Of a stretch of 64,000 nt of DNA, positions 25,813 to 34,534 are shown one piece after another. The notes below the pieces were generated by a model. That model worked only from the letters and a program-made list of their open reading frames with translations. It had not been told where the DNA came from and did not search any database. The DNA comes from Streptomyces sp. NBC_01016 (GTDB lineage: Bacteria; Actinomycetota; Actinomycetes; Streptomycetales; Streptomycetaceae). The position numbers and the translations under genes were made by a program. Where the stretch lies: NCBI RefSeq assembly GCF_026341035.1, contig NZ_JAPEOQ010000001.1:682001-746000 (forward strand). Reading direction: 5' to 3'. The stretch's first letter is position 1. Each line of letters begins with the position of its first letter.

Positions 25813-26655
25813 ATGAGAGTGGCACTGGCGCAGACCGACTGCGAACTCGGCGATGTGGACGCCAACCTGGACACGGCCCGCGAGCAGATCTCGCAGGCCG
25901 GGGACCAGGGAGCGGACCTGGTCGTCTTTCCCGAACTGAGCCTGCACGGCTATCACCTGGGCGGCCTGAAGTCCGACACGTCGATCGCCACGAACGACCC
26001 GCGTCTGCTCGGCCTCACGACGCCGGACGGCCCCGACGTCATGGTGGGCCTGCACGAACACACCAGCCTGCGCGCGTACAACACCTCCGCGTACTACTCG
26101 GGCGGCGCCCTGCTGCACGCCCACCGCAAGCTGTACCTCCCGAACTACCTGGCCTGGGAGGAGCGCAAGCACGTCAGCCCCGGCCAGCACTCCCGCGCGT
26201 ACGACCTGCCCGGCGACCACGGCAGGGCCGCGACGCTGGTCTGCAACGACGCGTGGCAGCCGGTGCTTCCGTGGCTGGCGGTGCAGGACGGCGCGGAGGT
26301 CCTGTTCGTCCCCGCGAACAGCGCGGCGACGCTCGACCCCGAGGCCATGGACACCACCCTCTACTGGGACACCCTCCTCTCCTACACGGCGAAGATGCTC
26401 CAGTGCTGGGTCGTCTTCGTGAACCGCGTCGGCAACGAGAACGGGGCGTCCTTCTGGGGCGGCTCCCGGGTCATCAGCCCGCGCGGCACGGCCGTGGCGC
26501 AGGCGCCGCAGTGGGAGCCGGGCCTCGTGACGGTCGACATCGACGTCCACGAGGCACGCCGCCAGCGCAGGGCGGTCCCCTTGGTGGCGGAGGCCCGCCT
26601 GGGCCTGATCGACCGCGAGGTCCGCCGCCTGATCGACGAGGGCGGCGACAGCTAG
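25813..26655 (+). CDS. Carbon-nitrogen hydrolase (nitrilase superfamily)
   Basis: A 280-residue nitrilase-fold amidase. The Glu-Lys-Cys triad is visible: E in DLVVFPELSLHGYHL, K in HRKLYLPNY and C in TLVCNDAWQPVLPW. The Cys motif VCNDAW resembles N-carbamoyl or omega-amidase-like branches. No signal peptide. Start ATG at 25813 (MRVALAQTDCELGDVDANLD). It is divergent from the beta-lactamase gene and followed by an intergenic repeat. The substrate is not evident from the sequence. Confidence 0.9.
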   Translation: MRVALAQTDCELGDVDANLDTAREQISQAGDQGADLVVFPELSLHGYHLGGLKSDTSIATNDPRLLGLTTPDGPDVMVGLHEHTSLRAYNTSAYYSGGALLHAHRKLYLPNYLAWEERKHVSPGQHSRAYDLPGDHGRAATLVCNDAWQPVLPWLAVQDGAEVLFVPANSAATLDPEAMDTTLYWDTLLSYTAKMLQCWVVFVNRVGNENGASFWGGSRVISPRGTAVAQAPQWEPGLVTVDIDVHEARRQRRAVPLVAEARLGLIDREVRRLIDEGGDS

Positions 26656-26658
26656 CCG

Positions 26659-26705
26659 TTTCAGCCCCTGCGGCGTTTGAGCAGCGGGGTCCGGGGCAGA
26701 GCCCC
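26659..26705. repeat. Streptomyces-type intergenic repeat
   Basis: TTTCAGCCCCTGCGGCGTTT followed by GAGCAGCGGGGTCCGGGGCA and GAGCCCCG. The GGGG..CCCC arms can fold. It follows the nitrilase gene stop and may terminate transcription. The same family occurs at 20787, 54894 and 56264. Confidence 0.75.
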
Positions 26706-26734
26706 GCGACCGCAACGCCGTCGCAGGGCACACG

Positions 26735-28453
26735 TTGTCAGTGCCGAATGTGACACTCGGCTACGTGACCGAACGATGGGCTCTCGCCCCCACCGAGCAC
26801 GGCGGAGCGGACCTCGCCCCGCTGGGCCCGGACGGGCTGCCCGCAGGACCCGTCGTCCGGGAGCCGGACCTCGCCGAGGCCGTCCGCACCCGACCGGAGG
26901 TCACCCGCTGGGTCTGGCGCGACACCCACGCCGTATACCCCCACCTGCTCGCCGCCGGCGTCCGCGTCGAACGCTGCTACGACATCGAGGCCGCCGAGAA
27001 CCTCCTGATCGCCCACGAGGGCCGGCACGGCGACCCCCGTTCCGCCGCGGCAGCCCTGGCCCGCCTCAAGGGCGCCCCGGTCCCACCCGACCCCCCGCCC
27101 CGCGTCGCCGCCCCCGGCTCCCAGTCCTCCCTCTTCGAGCCCCGCCCACCCGTCGACGTCCCGCTGACCGACCTCGTCGACGTATACGCGGAGCAGCAGC
27201 GCCGCCACGAGGCCACCGCCCAGCCGGGCCGAATGCGGCTGCTGACCGCGTCCGAGTCGGCGGGCATGCTGGTGGCGGCCGAGATGCACGCGTCGGGCCT
27301 GCCATGGCGCGCGGACGTCCACAGGTCCGTACTTCAGGAACTCCTCGGCGAACGCTACGGAGGCGGCGGCGAGCCACGCCGCCTGGCCGAGCTGGCGGAC
27401 GAGGTGTCGGCGGCGTTCGGCAGACCGGTGCGCCCCGACCTCCCCGCCGACGTGATCAAGGCCTTCGCCCACGCCGGCATCAAACTCACCTCGACGCGCC
27501 GCTGGGAGATCGAGGGCATCGACCACCCGGCCGTACCGCCCCTGATCGAGTACAAGAAGCTGTACCGGATCTATACGGCACACGGCTGGTCCTGGCTCCA
27601 GGACTGGGTGCGCGAGGGCCGCTTCAGACCCGAGTACCTGCCGGGCGGCACCGTCTCCGGCCGCTGGACGACGAACGGCGGAGGGGCCCTTCAGATCCCC
27701 AAAGTCATCCGCCGCGCGGTGATCGCCGACCCCGGCTGGCGGCTCGTCGTGGCCGACGCCGACCAGATGGAACCCCGCGTCCTGGCCGCGATCTCCCGCG
27801 ACCCGGCGTTCATGGAGGTCTCGGGCCAGGCCGCCGACCTCTACCAGGCGGTCTCCGACCGGGCGTTCGCCGGTGACCGGGGCCAGGCCAAGCTGGCCGT
27901 GCTCGGTGCCATATACGGGCAGACCTCGGGCGACGGCCTGAAGAACCTGGCCCTGCTGCGACGACGCTTCCCGCAGGCCGTCGCCTACGTCGACGAGGCA
28001 GCGCGCGCGGGCGAGGAAGGCCGTCTCGTGCGCACATGGCTGGGCCGCACCTGCCCACCCGCCGTGGGCTCCGCCGACCCGGACGAGGCCGGCATCCCCC
28101 AGGACGATCCCGAACAGCCTTCAGAGGCAGGTGGATTGACGTACGGCTACGCCTCGTCGAACTCCCGCGCCCGCGGCCGCTTCACCCGCAACTTCGTCGT
28201 ACAGGGCAGCGCCGCCGACTGGACCCTGCTCGTCCTCGCCGCACTGCGCCGCGAACTCACGGACATGGCAGCCGAGTTGGTCTTCTTCCAACACGACGAG
28301 GTGATCGTGCACTGCCCCGCGGAAGAGACGGACCGGGTCAGCGAGGCAATCCGCGAAGCAGCCGACCTGGCCGGCCGAATCGCCTTCGGCGAAACCCCGG
28401 TGCGCTTCCCGTTCACGGTGGCAGTGGTGGAGTGCTACGCGGACGCGAAGTGA
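26735..28453 (+). CDS. Bifunctional 3'-5' exonuclease/DNA polymerase-like protein (family A)
   Basis: A 572-residue protein related to the polymerase half of DNA polymerase I. Family A motifs are clear: motif A VVADADQMEPRVLAAISRD, the O-helix region with AKLAVLGAIYGQTSGDG, and motif C VFFQHDEVIVHCPAEE. GRWTTNGGGALQIPKVIRRA resembles the T/Q region before motif A. The N-terminal part stands where the exonuclease domain lies in Pol I but is degenerate. Starts TTG 26735, GTG 26741 or GTG 26750 are all possible; AGGG lies at 26725-26728, favouring the first two. Streptomycetes carry this protein in addition to PolA; its role is likely auxiliary in repair. Confidence 0.88.
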   Translation: MSVPNVTLGYVTERWALAPTEHGGADLAPLGPDGLPAGPVVREPDLAEAVRTRPEVTRWVWRDTHAVYPHLLAAGVRVERCYDIEAAENLLIAHEGRHGDPRSAAAALARLKGAPVPPDPPPRVAAPGSQSSLFEPRPPVDVPLTDLVDVYAEQQRRHEATAQPGRMRLLTASESAGMLVAAEMHASGLPWRADVHRSVLQELLGERYGGGGEPRRLAELADEVSAAFGRPVRPDLPADVIKAFAHAGIKLTSTRRWEIEGIDHPAVPPLIEYKKLYRIYTAHGWSWLQDWVREGRFRPEYLPGGTVSGRWTTNGGGALQIPKVIRRAVIADPGWRLVVADADQMEPRVLAAISRDPAFMEVSGQAADLYQAVSDRAFAGDRGQAKLAVLGAIYGQTSGDGLKNLALLRRRFPQAVAYVDEAARAGEEGRLVRTWLGRTCPPAVGSADPDEAGIPQDDPEQPSEAGGLTYGYASSNSRARGRFTRNFVVQGSAADWTLLVLAALRRELTDMAAELVFFQHDEVIVHCPAEETDRVSEAIREAADLAGRIAFGETPVRFPFTVAVVECYADAK

Positions 28454-28509
28454 TCCGGAGGGCACCGTCGTTCCGGGGCCGCGCTCGGGCACGGCCCCGG
28501 ATCCGGGCG

Positions 28510-29898
28510 TCACCCCGTGGTCGTACGGCGGCGGGGTGCGACCACCGCCGGGGCGAGGACCGCCACGACGACCACCGCGGCGAGGACCCAGAACGCCCGG
28601 TTCTGCTGGTCCTGGTGAGAGGTGGTGGCCAGGGCCGCGGTGAGGGCCGCGATGCCGTTCACGCCGGCTGCCGAGCCGAGGTTGCGCAGCATCGTCGCGG
28701 CCGAGGTGGCCACGCCCAACTGCTCGGGCGGCGACTGGTCCTGGATCAGCGCGAGCGTCGTCGCCGTGACGGCGCCGGTGCCGATGCCCGCCGTCGTACC
28801 GGCCAGCCAGGCGAGTTCGCCGGTCGCGCTGAGCGAGGCGCTCACCAAGAGGGCGAGCGCGCCCACCAGCATCGAGGGCCGGTAGCCGTGCCGGGCCACG
28901 AGCCCGCCGGTGACGGCGCTTCCCGCGACCCAGCCGAGCGCGGCGAGGCCGACGACCACGGCGATTCCCGTGGTCGAGGTCCCGGAGGCGGCGAGGCGTA
29001 CGGGCAGCACGGTGACCGTCGCGTACATCACGACGCAGGCGCCGACAGTGGCCAGGGCCGCGCCGGCCGAGGGCGTACGGGCCAGGATCTGGCGCGGTAC
29101 GAGGCCGCCGCCGAAGCGGCGTACCAGGACGAGCGCCAGCAGCCCGACGACCGCGGCGAGGACGCCGCCGATCGTGCCGAGGCCGAGCTCGCCGCCCTGG
29201 AGTCCGACGAGGACCAGCGCGGAGCCGCCCGTGACCAGCAGGTACTCCCCGGCCGGGAAGCCGGAGCGCTGCCGGGGCGCCGAGGCCGCTGCCCGCTTCG
29301 GGAGGGCGAGGACGACGGCCAGGACGACGAATGCGCACAGCGGCACGTTCAGGAAGAACACCCAGCGCCAGCCCCACGCCTCGGTGACGGCCGCGCCGAC
29401 CACCGGGCCGAGGACCGCCGCCACGCCCCAGACCATGCTCAGCATCGACTGCGCCTTGGCGCGCCGTTCGGCGCCGAAGACCCGGCCCACGATGACGTAG
29501 CTGGAGACGACGATCGCGCCCGCGGCCAGGCCGTGCAGCACCCGGGCCGCGACCAGCACGCCGAACGAGCCCGCGACCCCGGCGAGCACCGAGGCGCCGA
29601 GGAAGACCAGCGTCGAGCCGACGGCAAGCACCCGGTCGTCGAGCCGGTCGGCGACCCAGCCGGCCAGCGGCGTGCCCGCCACCTGGGCCAGCATGAACCC
29701 CGAGACGAGCCAGGCGTATCCACCGCCCGAGCCGCCGCCGACGTCGGACAGGACGCTGGGCAGCACCGTGCCCATGACGGTGGCGTCCATCGCGGCCAGG
29801 AGCAGGGCGAGCACGGCCGCCGCGACGGCGACCCTGCCCCCGGCCACGGCCGGACGGGCGGGCGCCGCGACGCCCGCGCCCACGGCCGAGGACGTCAT
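28510..29898 (-). CDS. MFS drug/metabolite exporter (DHA2-like)
   Basis: A major facilitator protein of 462 residues with about 14 hydrophobic helices. Motif A is visible as GTPLAGWVADRLDDRVLAVG and the family motif C-like region as VFGAERRAKAQSMLSMVWGV then AAVLGPVVGAAVTEAWGWRW. The start overlaps the diiron oxygenase stop by ATGA, and it is the last gene of the operon that begins with the thermostable-hemolysin-family gene. By position it most likely exports the product of those enzymes. The substrate itself is unknown. Confidence 0.88.
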   Translation of the reverse strand: MTSSAVGAGVAAPARPAVAGGRVAVAAAVLALLLAAMDATVMGTVLPSVLSDVGGGSGGGYAWLVSGFMLAQVAGTPLAGWVADRLDDRVLAVGSTLVFLGASVLAGVAGSFGVLVAARVLHGLAAGAIVVSSYVIVGRVFGAERRAKAQSMLSMVWGVAAVLGPVVGAAVTEAWGWRWVFFLNVPLCAFVVLAVVLALPKRAAASAPRQRSGFPAGEYLLVTGGSALVLVGLQGGELGLGTIGGVLAAVVGLLALVLVRRFGGGLVPRQILARTPSAGAALATVGACVVMYATVTVLPVRLAASGTSTTGIAVVVGLAALGWVAGSAVTGGLVARHGYRPSMLVGALALLVSASLSATGELAWLAGTTAGIGTGAVTATTLALIQDQSPPEQLGVATSAATMLRNLGSAAGVNGIAALTAALATTSHQDQQNRAFWVLAAVVVVAVLAPAVVAPRRRTTTG

Positions 29899-30884
29899 GA
29901 CGGGACCCCCGCGGTGCTCAGGGCCTTCACCGGCGCCACGACGGCGGCCGCGTGCACACGGTCGACGCCGGAGAACTCTGCGATGAGCGCGGTGAGTTCG
30001 TCGTCGAGGATCTCGTCGACGCTGTACAGCGTGCCGTCCGCGGCGAAGACCTTGCCGCCGAACGCCTTCGTCATCTCCAGTTGCACGGCAGCCGCCGGAT
30101 TGCCGGTGACGAAGTCGACGCCGAGCAGCTCCCGGGTGCGCTCCTCGAACGTGGCCGCCAGCGTGCGGTTCAACTCCTCTATCCTGCCGAGTAGTTCACG
30201 TACTCGCTGCTGCTGTCCGGCGGTGAGTGCCGGGTAGATCAGCTTCATCGCCACGTGGTCGATCTTCACGTGCCGGGCCTCGTCGAGGCCGTGCGTGTGC
30301 AACAGGCGGGTGAGGAAGCGGGCCCGGTCCGGGTCGAGCCCGTCGGTGCGGTGCTCGAACACGGTGATCACGGACTCGCCGACGTACGCCGAGCAGCACA
30401 GCGCGACCAGCTTCACGTACGGGTGGTCATCGGTGCGGAAGACGTCGAGGCGCTCGTCGAACAGGGCCGCCTCGACGCGGGGTTCGGCCCCCGAGAGGGC
30501 CCGTACGTACCGGTAGAAGGTGTTGGCGTGCTGGATCTCCTCTGCGGCGAAGCAGGAGAGTGCGTGGTGCAGCTCGTGCCCGAGGTTGATGGGGTCGCGC
30601 AGGTCGTGCAGCTCGCCCATCACCATGGCCATGACAGTGCTGACGTGGCGCTCGATCTCGGCGAGCTGCGCCAGCTCCTTGGTGAGGTAGGCGACGGCCT
30701 CGGCCTCGTGACCCGGCTCCCCGTATGCGACGACGGAGGCGAACTCCCGCTCGGCCGGCGTGCCGGCCTCCGCCCAGTCGAACGCATTGGGGTGGAAGGT
30801 GTTGATGTGCGCGAGCCGGGTCACCGAGGCGAGCTCGGTGCGGACGGCCTCGGCGATGCCGTCGAACTGGTCAGCCCTGGTCAT
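29895..30884 (-). CDS. AurF-type diiron oxygenase
   Basis: A 329-residue non-haem diiron enzyme of the AurF/p-aminobenzoate N-oxygenase family. Such enzymes oxidise amines to hydroxylamines or nitro groups, or hydroxylate carbon. The ligand spacing of AurF is preserved: E116-x2-H119 in AAEEIQHANTFY, E170 in YVGESVI, and H198-x3-E202-x2-H205 in HTHGLDEARHVKID; the remaining Glu is probably in AEIERH (76-80). It is cytoplasmic with no signal. It overlaps the darcynin-like gene by 14 bases and the MFS gene by four. In this operon it is the strongest hint that the product contains an N-O group, though that is inference. Confidence 0.85.
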   Translation of the reverse strand: MTRADQFDGIAEAVRTELASVTRLAHINTFHPNAFDWAEAGTPAEREFASVVAYGEPGHEAEAVAYLTKELAQLAEIERHVSTVMAMVMGELHDLRDPINLGHELHHALSCFAAEEIQHANTFYRYVRALSGAEPRVEAALFDERLDVFRTDDHPYVKLVALCCSAYVGESVITVFEHRTDGLDPDRARFLTRLLHTHGLDEARHVKIDHVAMKLIYPALTAGQQQRVRELLGRIEELNRTLAATFEERTRELLGVDFVTGNPAAAVQLEMTKAFGGKVFAADGTLYSVDEILDDELTALIAEFSGVDRVHAAAVVAPVKALSTAGVPS

Positions 30885-31200
30885 TCTCGTACTCCTTGTA
30901 GCCGTCCTGCAGCCCGATGGAGATGTCGCGCAGCCGCACCCAGCCCTCGGCGATGAACTCGCTGTCCCGCAGCTTCTCGATGAAGAAGTAGTAGGTCTTG
31001 ATGTCGTCGGTCTCGACGAACAGGAAGTCGGAGTAGTCCGTGGCGAACGCCTCGGCGTCGAAGTGCCGGACGGACATCCGGTCCGCGAAGGGCCCGACGA
31101 TCTCCTTCTGGAAGACCTGTTCCTTCTCGCCCCGCTGTTCGCGGCTCAACCGGAGCCAGGAGGCGTCGAATTCGTAGCGGATGACGATGCCGTACTTCAT
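30871..31200 (-). CDS. Small darcynin-like protein
   Basis: A 109-residue cytoplasmic protein beginning MKYGIVIRYEFDASWLRLSR and ending near WVRLRDISIGLQDGYKEYE. The pattern matches my memory of the darcynin family, small ferredoxin-fold-like proteins of unknown function found in bacterial and fungal metabolite clusters. It lies two bases after the TauD gene and overlaps the diiron oxygenase start by 14 bases, so it is an integral part of the operon. It might act as an accessory or dimeric alpha-beta-barrel enzyme; the sequence alone does not decide. Confidence 0.7.
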   Translation of the reverse strand: MKYGIVIRYEFDASWLRLSREQRGEKEQVFQKEIVGPFADRMSVRHFDAEAFATDYSDFLFVETDDIKTYYFFIEKLRDSEFIAEGWVRLRDISIGLQDGYKEYENDQG

Positions 31201-31202
31201 GG

Positions 31203-32117
31203 TCAGCTCCTGGCGTAGCTCTGGGCGTTGAGGATGGTGCGCTCGGGGTCGGTGATGGCCCGGCGGCCGTGCATGACACGGGTGTTGTCGATGAGGACGA
31301 TGTCGCCGTCCTCCCACTGGATCTCCTCGGTGACCTTCTCGGTGACCTCGGTGTACTCGGCGATCACGTCGTCGGGTATCAGGGAGCCGTCGGCGAAGCG
31401 GATCTCGGGCGCCTCGTAGTTGAACGAGGGACCGAGGATGCTGTTGGCCCACGCGGTGCGCGAGGAGCCCCGGGTGGGGTGGGCGGCGTACACCGTGTAC
31501 TCGTAGGTCAGGGTCCCGTCGGTGGCCTCGGTGAAGACCACGTCGGCGCCCTTGTTGGAGACGGCGTGGAGATGCTCGACGGTCATGTCGGCCGGGTCCG
31601 CGTCGGGGCCGGTGAGGTGCGCGGCGAGCCGCTGCCACATGGCCCGCGGGACGTTGCTGCGCACGTACTTCACCGGGTTGCCGGCGAACACCTTCCTGGC
31701 CCGCTCGGACAGCGCGTCCCAAACCCGGAAGCCGTCGCAGACGGTGGTCTCGGAGCCGGACGTGGCGGCCTTGACGCAGTGGAACCACAGCAGGTCGGGG
31801 GCGAAGGGCGTGGCGCCGTTCTCCAGGTGCAGGCCGATCGGGTCGCGCCCGGAGTCGACCTTCTGGGCGGCGTTGCCGTGGGAGGTGCGGGCCGGGTCCA
31901 TGGTGGTGCGGGAGCTGTAGCGGCGCACCAGCTCGTTGAACTCCTCGACTCCGGGGGCGAATCCGCGGATCAGGAGGTGCCCGGTGTCGGCGAGCAGGCC
32001 GTCGAGGCCCGCCTGGTACAGCTCGGTGAAGTCGGACTCCGTGCCGGTGGGCGTGATCATCATGCCGTCGCCGTCACCTATGGCGGTCAGACGCAGGGTG
32101 TGCTGGGCAACTGTCAT
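31203..32117 (-). CDS. TauD/TfdA-family Fe(II)/2-oxoglutarate oxygenase
   Basis: A 304-residue dioxygenase of the TauD/SyrP-like type. The iron ligands are H97 and E99 in GLHLENG, and H283 in VLIDNTRVMHGRR; R293, ten residues later, would bind 2-oxoglutarate. The facial triad uses Glu instead of Asp, which is known for SyrP-like hydroxylases. FAPDLLWFHCVKAATSGSET is typical of amino-acid or carrier-bound substrate members. The gene starts 38 bases after the ligase stop and ends two bases before the darcynin-like gene. Likely reaction: hydroxylation or desaturation of the ligase-activated product. Confidence 0.88.
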   Translation of the reverse strand: MTVAQHTLRLTAIGDGDGMMITPTGTESDFTELYQAGLDGLLADTGHLLIRGFAPGVEEFNELVRRYSSRTTMDPARTSHGNAAQKVDSGRDPIGLHLENGATPFAPDLLWFHCVKAATSGSETTVCDGFRVWDALSERARKVFAGNPVKYVRSNVPRAMWQRLAAHLTGPDADPADMTVEHLHAVSNKGADVVFTEATDGTLTYEYTVYAAHPTRGSSRTAWANSILGPSFNYEAPEIRFADGSLIPDDVIAEYTEVTEKVTEEIQWEDGDIVLIDNTRVMHGRRAITDPERTILNAQSYARS

Positions 32118-32155
32118 GGCTTAATCCCCGTTTTCGTGTGTGCGTCAGATGTGCG

Positions 32156-33727
32156 TCAGAGGGAGAGGTCGCCCGGGCGGTCATCCCGGCGGCCGTTCGT
32201 GGGCGTGAGAGCCATCAGGTCGTCGAAGAGCTTCTGGCGCCGCGGCCGGCCGGTGACGGTGAAGTACTGGCGGCGGAAGTCGCTGCTGTCCGCCACGACG
32301 AAGAACCGCTCGGGCCGGTCGGTCTCGGCCAGATGCTGTTCGGCGTACGCGTGCGCCTGCCGCCGTATCTCGTCGGCCCTGTCGACATCGGCGGCATCGG
32401 CGGTGATCAGCAGGGCCGACACGTGTTCCAGGCCCTCGCCGAACACCACGGCGTCCACCACCGACGGGCAGCTGCGCAGGCTTCCCTCGACCCATTCCGG
32501 CGAGACATTGCGGCCGTGGCTGGTGATGATCACGTTCTTCAGGCGGCCGAGGATCCGGATGTAGCCGTCCTCGTCGATCTCGCCGCGGTCCCCCGTGTGC
32601 AGCCAGCCGTCCTCGTCGACGGGCCGGCTGGTCGGGTCCTCCACGGTGTAGCCGGCGAACAGTGACGTCGACCTGACCAGCAGCTCCCCGCCCTCGGAGA
32701 GCCGGACCTCGCAGTGCGGCAGCGGCCTGCCGACGGTGCCGGGCCGCCAGTGCTCGGGCGTGTTCCACGAGACGACCGAGCTGTTCTCGGACAGGCCGTA
32801 CCCCTCGTGCACACGCAACCCTGCCGCGTCCAGGCGCAGTTGGGCCGCTACGTCGACGGGCGCGCCGCCCGCCATCAGGAACGGCCGCACCTCGTCGCCG
32901 AGGACCGGTCCCCCGGCGGCGCCGCACACCGCCTTGTCGAGGGCGCTCACCGCGGCGGGCGGCAGCACGGCGGTGGTCGGCCGCCCGGCGCGCAGCCAGG
33001 TCACCACGTCGTCCGCGCGGGAGCCCGCGGTGCCGAGCAGCGCGGTCTTCTCGGGCAGCAGGATCATCCGGCCGCCGTTGATGATCGGCAGGTAGACCGC
33101 AGTGACCTGCTCGATGAGCAGGCTGAACGGCACCAGGGAGAGGTAGCGGGAGTACACCCCGTCCGGCGAGACCGAGTCGAGGGACACGAGCAGCGCCTCG
33201 AGCGCCTTCGACCGGATCTTCACGCCCTTGGGCGCACCCGTGGTTCCCGAGGTGTGGATGACCTTGATGATCCGCTCGTCCGGCGGCAGTCGGAGACCGT
33301 CGGCCTCCGCGACCCGGTTCCCTGCGCCGCTGTCCGCCGTGATCGGGAGGACGGTGACGGCGCCGTCCAGGCCCCACTCGGCGAGCTTGCGGACCCCGGC
33401 CTCGTCGGCCAGGCAGAGCCGGACCTCTTTCAGCAGCGAGGCGGCCTGCTCACCGGAGAACGCCAGCGGCACCGGCACCTCGACGAAACCGCCGAGCAGC
33501 AGCGCGAGGTCGGCGGCCACCCACTCGGGGCCGTTGCCCGCCACCACGCCGATCGTGGCCCCGGCGTCCGCGCCGAGGTCGGCGAGCAGCCGGCGGATCT
33601 GCCCACTCCAGCCCGCCAATTCCCCGTACGTGAAGGTCCCGGCGACCGAGCCGTCGGCGGCCAGCCGCTCGACGAGAACGTCGTCGCGGCGCTCCGGCGC
33701 GTACAGACCGTCGTAGATCTCCCTCAT
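32156..33727 (-). CDS. AMP-dependent acyl ligase (stand-alone adenylating enzyme)
   Basis: A 523-residue ANL-superfamily enzyme that adenylates a carboxylic acid. The P-loop is KVIHTSGTTGAPKGVKI. Later motifs are VHEGYGLSENSSVVSWN, WLHTGDRGEIDEDGYIRILG (A8 with the hinge) and the A10 region FTVTGRPRRQKLF. In A10 the usual lysine after TG is replaced by Arg (TGRPRR), with a Lys three residues further on, so the adenylation half-reaction could be altered. There is no carrier protein domain. It overlaps the hemolysin-family gene by four bases. Long-chain acyl-CoA-synthetase-like features suggest a fatty or aryl acid, but the substrate is not determined. Confidence 0.88.
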   Translation of the reverse strand: MREIYDGLYAPERRDDVLVERLAADGSVAGTFTYGELAGWSGQIRRLLADLGADAGATIGVVAGNGPEWVAADLALLLGGFVEVPVPLAFSGEQAASLLKEVRLCLADEAGVRKLAEWGLDGAVTVLPITADSGAGNRVAEADGLRLPPDERIIKVIHTSGTTGAPKGVKIRSKALEALLVSLDSVSPDGVYSRYLSLVPFSLLIEQVTAVYLPIINGGRMILLPEKTALLGTAGSRADDVVTWLRAGRPTTAVLPPAAVSALDKAVCGAAGGPVLGDEVRPFLMAGGAPVDVAAQLRLDAAGLRVHEGYGLSENSSVVSWNTPEHWRPGTVGRPLPHCEVRLSEGGELLVRSTSLFAGYTVEDPTSRPVDEDGWLHTGDRGEIDEDGYIRILGRLKNVIITSHGRNVSPEWVEGSLRSCPSVVDAVVFGEGLEHVSALLITADAADVDRADEIRRQAHAYAEQHLAETDRPERFFVVADSSDFRRQYFTVTGRPRRQKLFDDLMALTPTNGRRDDRPGDLSL

Positions 33728-34374
33728 CGCGCGCCCGCCCCCTGCGGAGCGAGGGAGGCTTCCTGGCCCCAGGTCACCGCGAGGTGGTAGCCGGACTCGG
33801 CCTCGCGGTTGATGCCGGCGTCAAAGGCCCGCAGGTCGATGAAGCCGGCCACGGGAGCGGTCTCGTAGTACGTCCCCCACGTGCCCCGCTGCTCCGGCGG
33901 CAGGGCGTCCTCGCGGGCCTGGGCGAGTCCGGTGAACCGCAGCCCGATCCGCGCCAGGGTCCGGGCCAGCGGCTTGGTGACGGTGCACAGCAGGTACGAG
34001 GCGCCGTTGCACCAGCACAGCGCGGGCACCATGCCGATGAGCTTCAGGCCCGCGCCGGGTTCGCTGGAGGCCAGCGGCCCGACCTCGACCAGACCGGCCG
34101 GCTCGCACTCGGTACGCGTGGACCGCGATATGACGTCGGCCGCCCCGTCCCCGAGGTAGTGCTCGACGAGAAGGCTGCGTTCCCCTCCGTACGTCAGCCC
34201 CGCACAGGCCAGCGGGACGACGTCCGCTCCCGTGCCCTCGTCCGAGCACAGCGCGATGAAGCTGTCCGGCGACGGTGCGATCCGCGCCCCGTAGTCCCGC
34301 GCGTACCGGTCCTGTGCGAGCTCGACGCAGGCCAGCCACAAGGCACTCCCGCGGCGAGCGATGTTGATGCGCAT
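33724..34374 (-). CDS. Thermostable-hemolysin-family protein (GNAT-like acyltransferase candidate)
   Basis: A 216-residue protein with the conserved signature of the thermostable (delta-VPH) hemolysin family: VEVGPLASSEPGAGLKLIGM, TVTKPLARTLARIGLRFTGL and GTWGTYYETAPVAGFIDL. These proteins have a fold related to GNAT and autoinducer synthases, so acyl transfer is plausible; hemolysis is only the historical name. ATG at 34374 has GGAGG upstream; GTG 34395 and ATG 34392 are alternatives. It is the first gene of the operon, coupled (ATGA) to the acyl ligase, which may provide its acyl donor. Confidence 0.78.
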   Translation of the reverse strand: MRINIARRGSALWLACVELAQDRYARDYGARIAPSPDSFIALCSDEGTGADVVPLACAGLTYGGERSLLVEHYLGDGAADVISRSTRTECEPAGLVEVGPLASSEPGAGLKLIGMVPALCWCNGASYLLCTVTKPLARTLARIGLRFTGLAQAREDALPPEQRGTWGTYYETAPVAGFIDLRAFDAGINREAESGYHLAVTWGQEASLAPQGAGAR

Positions 34375-34430
34375 TGCCCCTCCATTCCGCATCACGGCCC
34401 GACCGACCGGCCGAGCACTCCTTCACGTTA

Positions 34431-34466
34431 TGACCATCAGTCGTTTTTTGACAACTAGTTCATGAT
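34431..34466 (-). promoter_or_regulatory. Operon promoter with TetR-type operator
   Basis: TGACCATCAGTCG (plus 34431-34443) matches the palindrome before the TetR gene at 35281 except in two bases. On the minus strand TTGTCA (34453-34448) serves as -35 and CATAAC about 16 bases on as -10, so the motif fills the spacer. The gap 34375-34534 contains no gene. Confidence 0.6.
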
Positions 34467-34534
34467 CGGGAGTGGCGAACGGAAAGCGAGCAGCGAACTA
34501 CGGATCCAGGCGCAGAACTTCACCCATCAAATAC

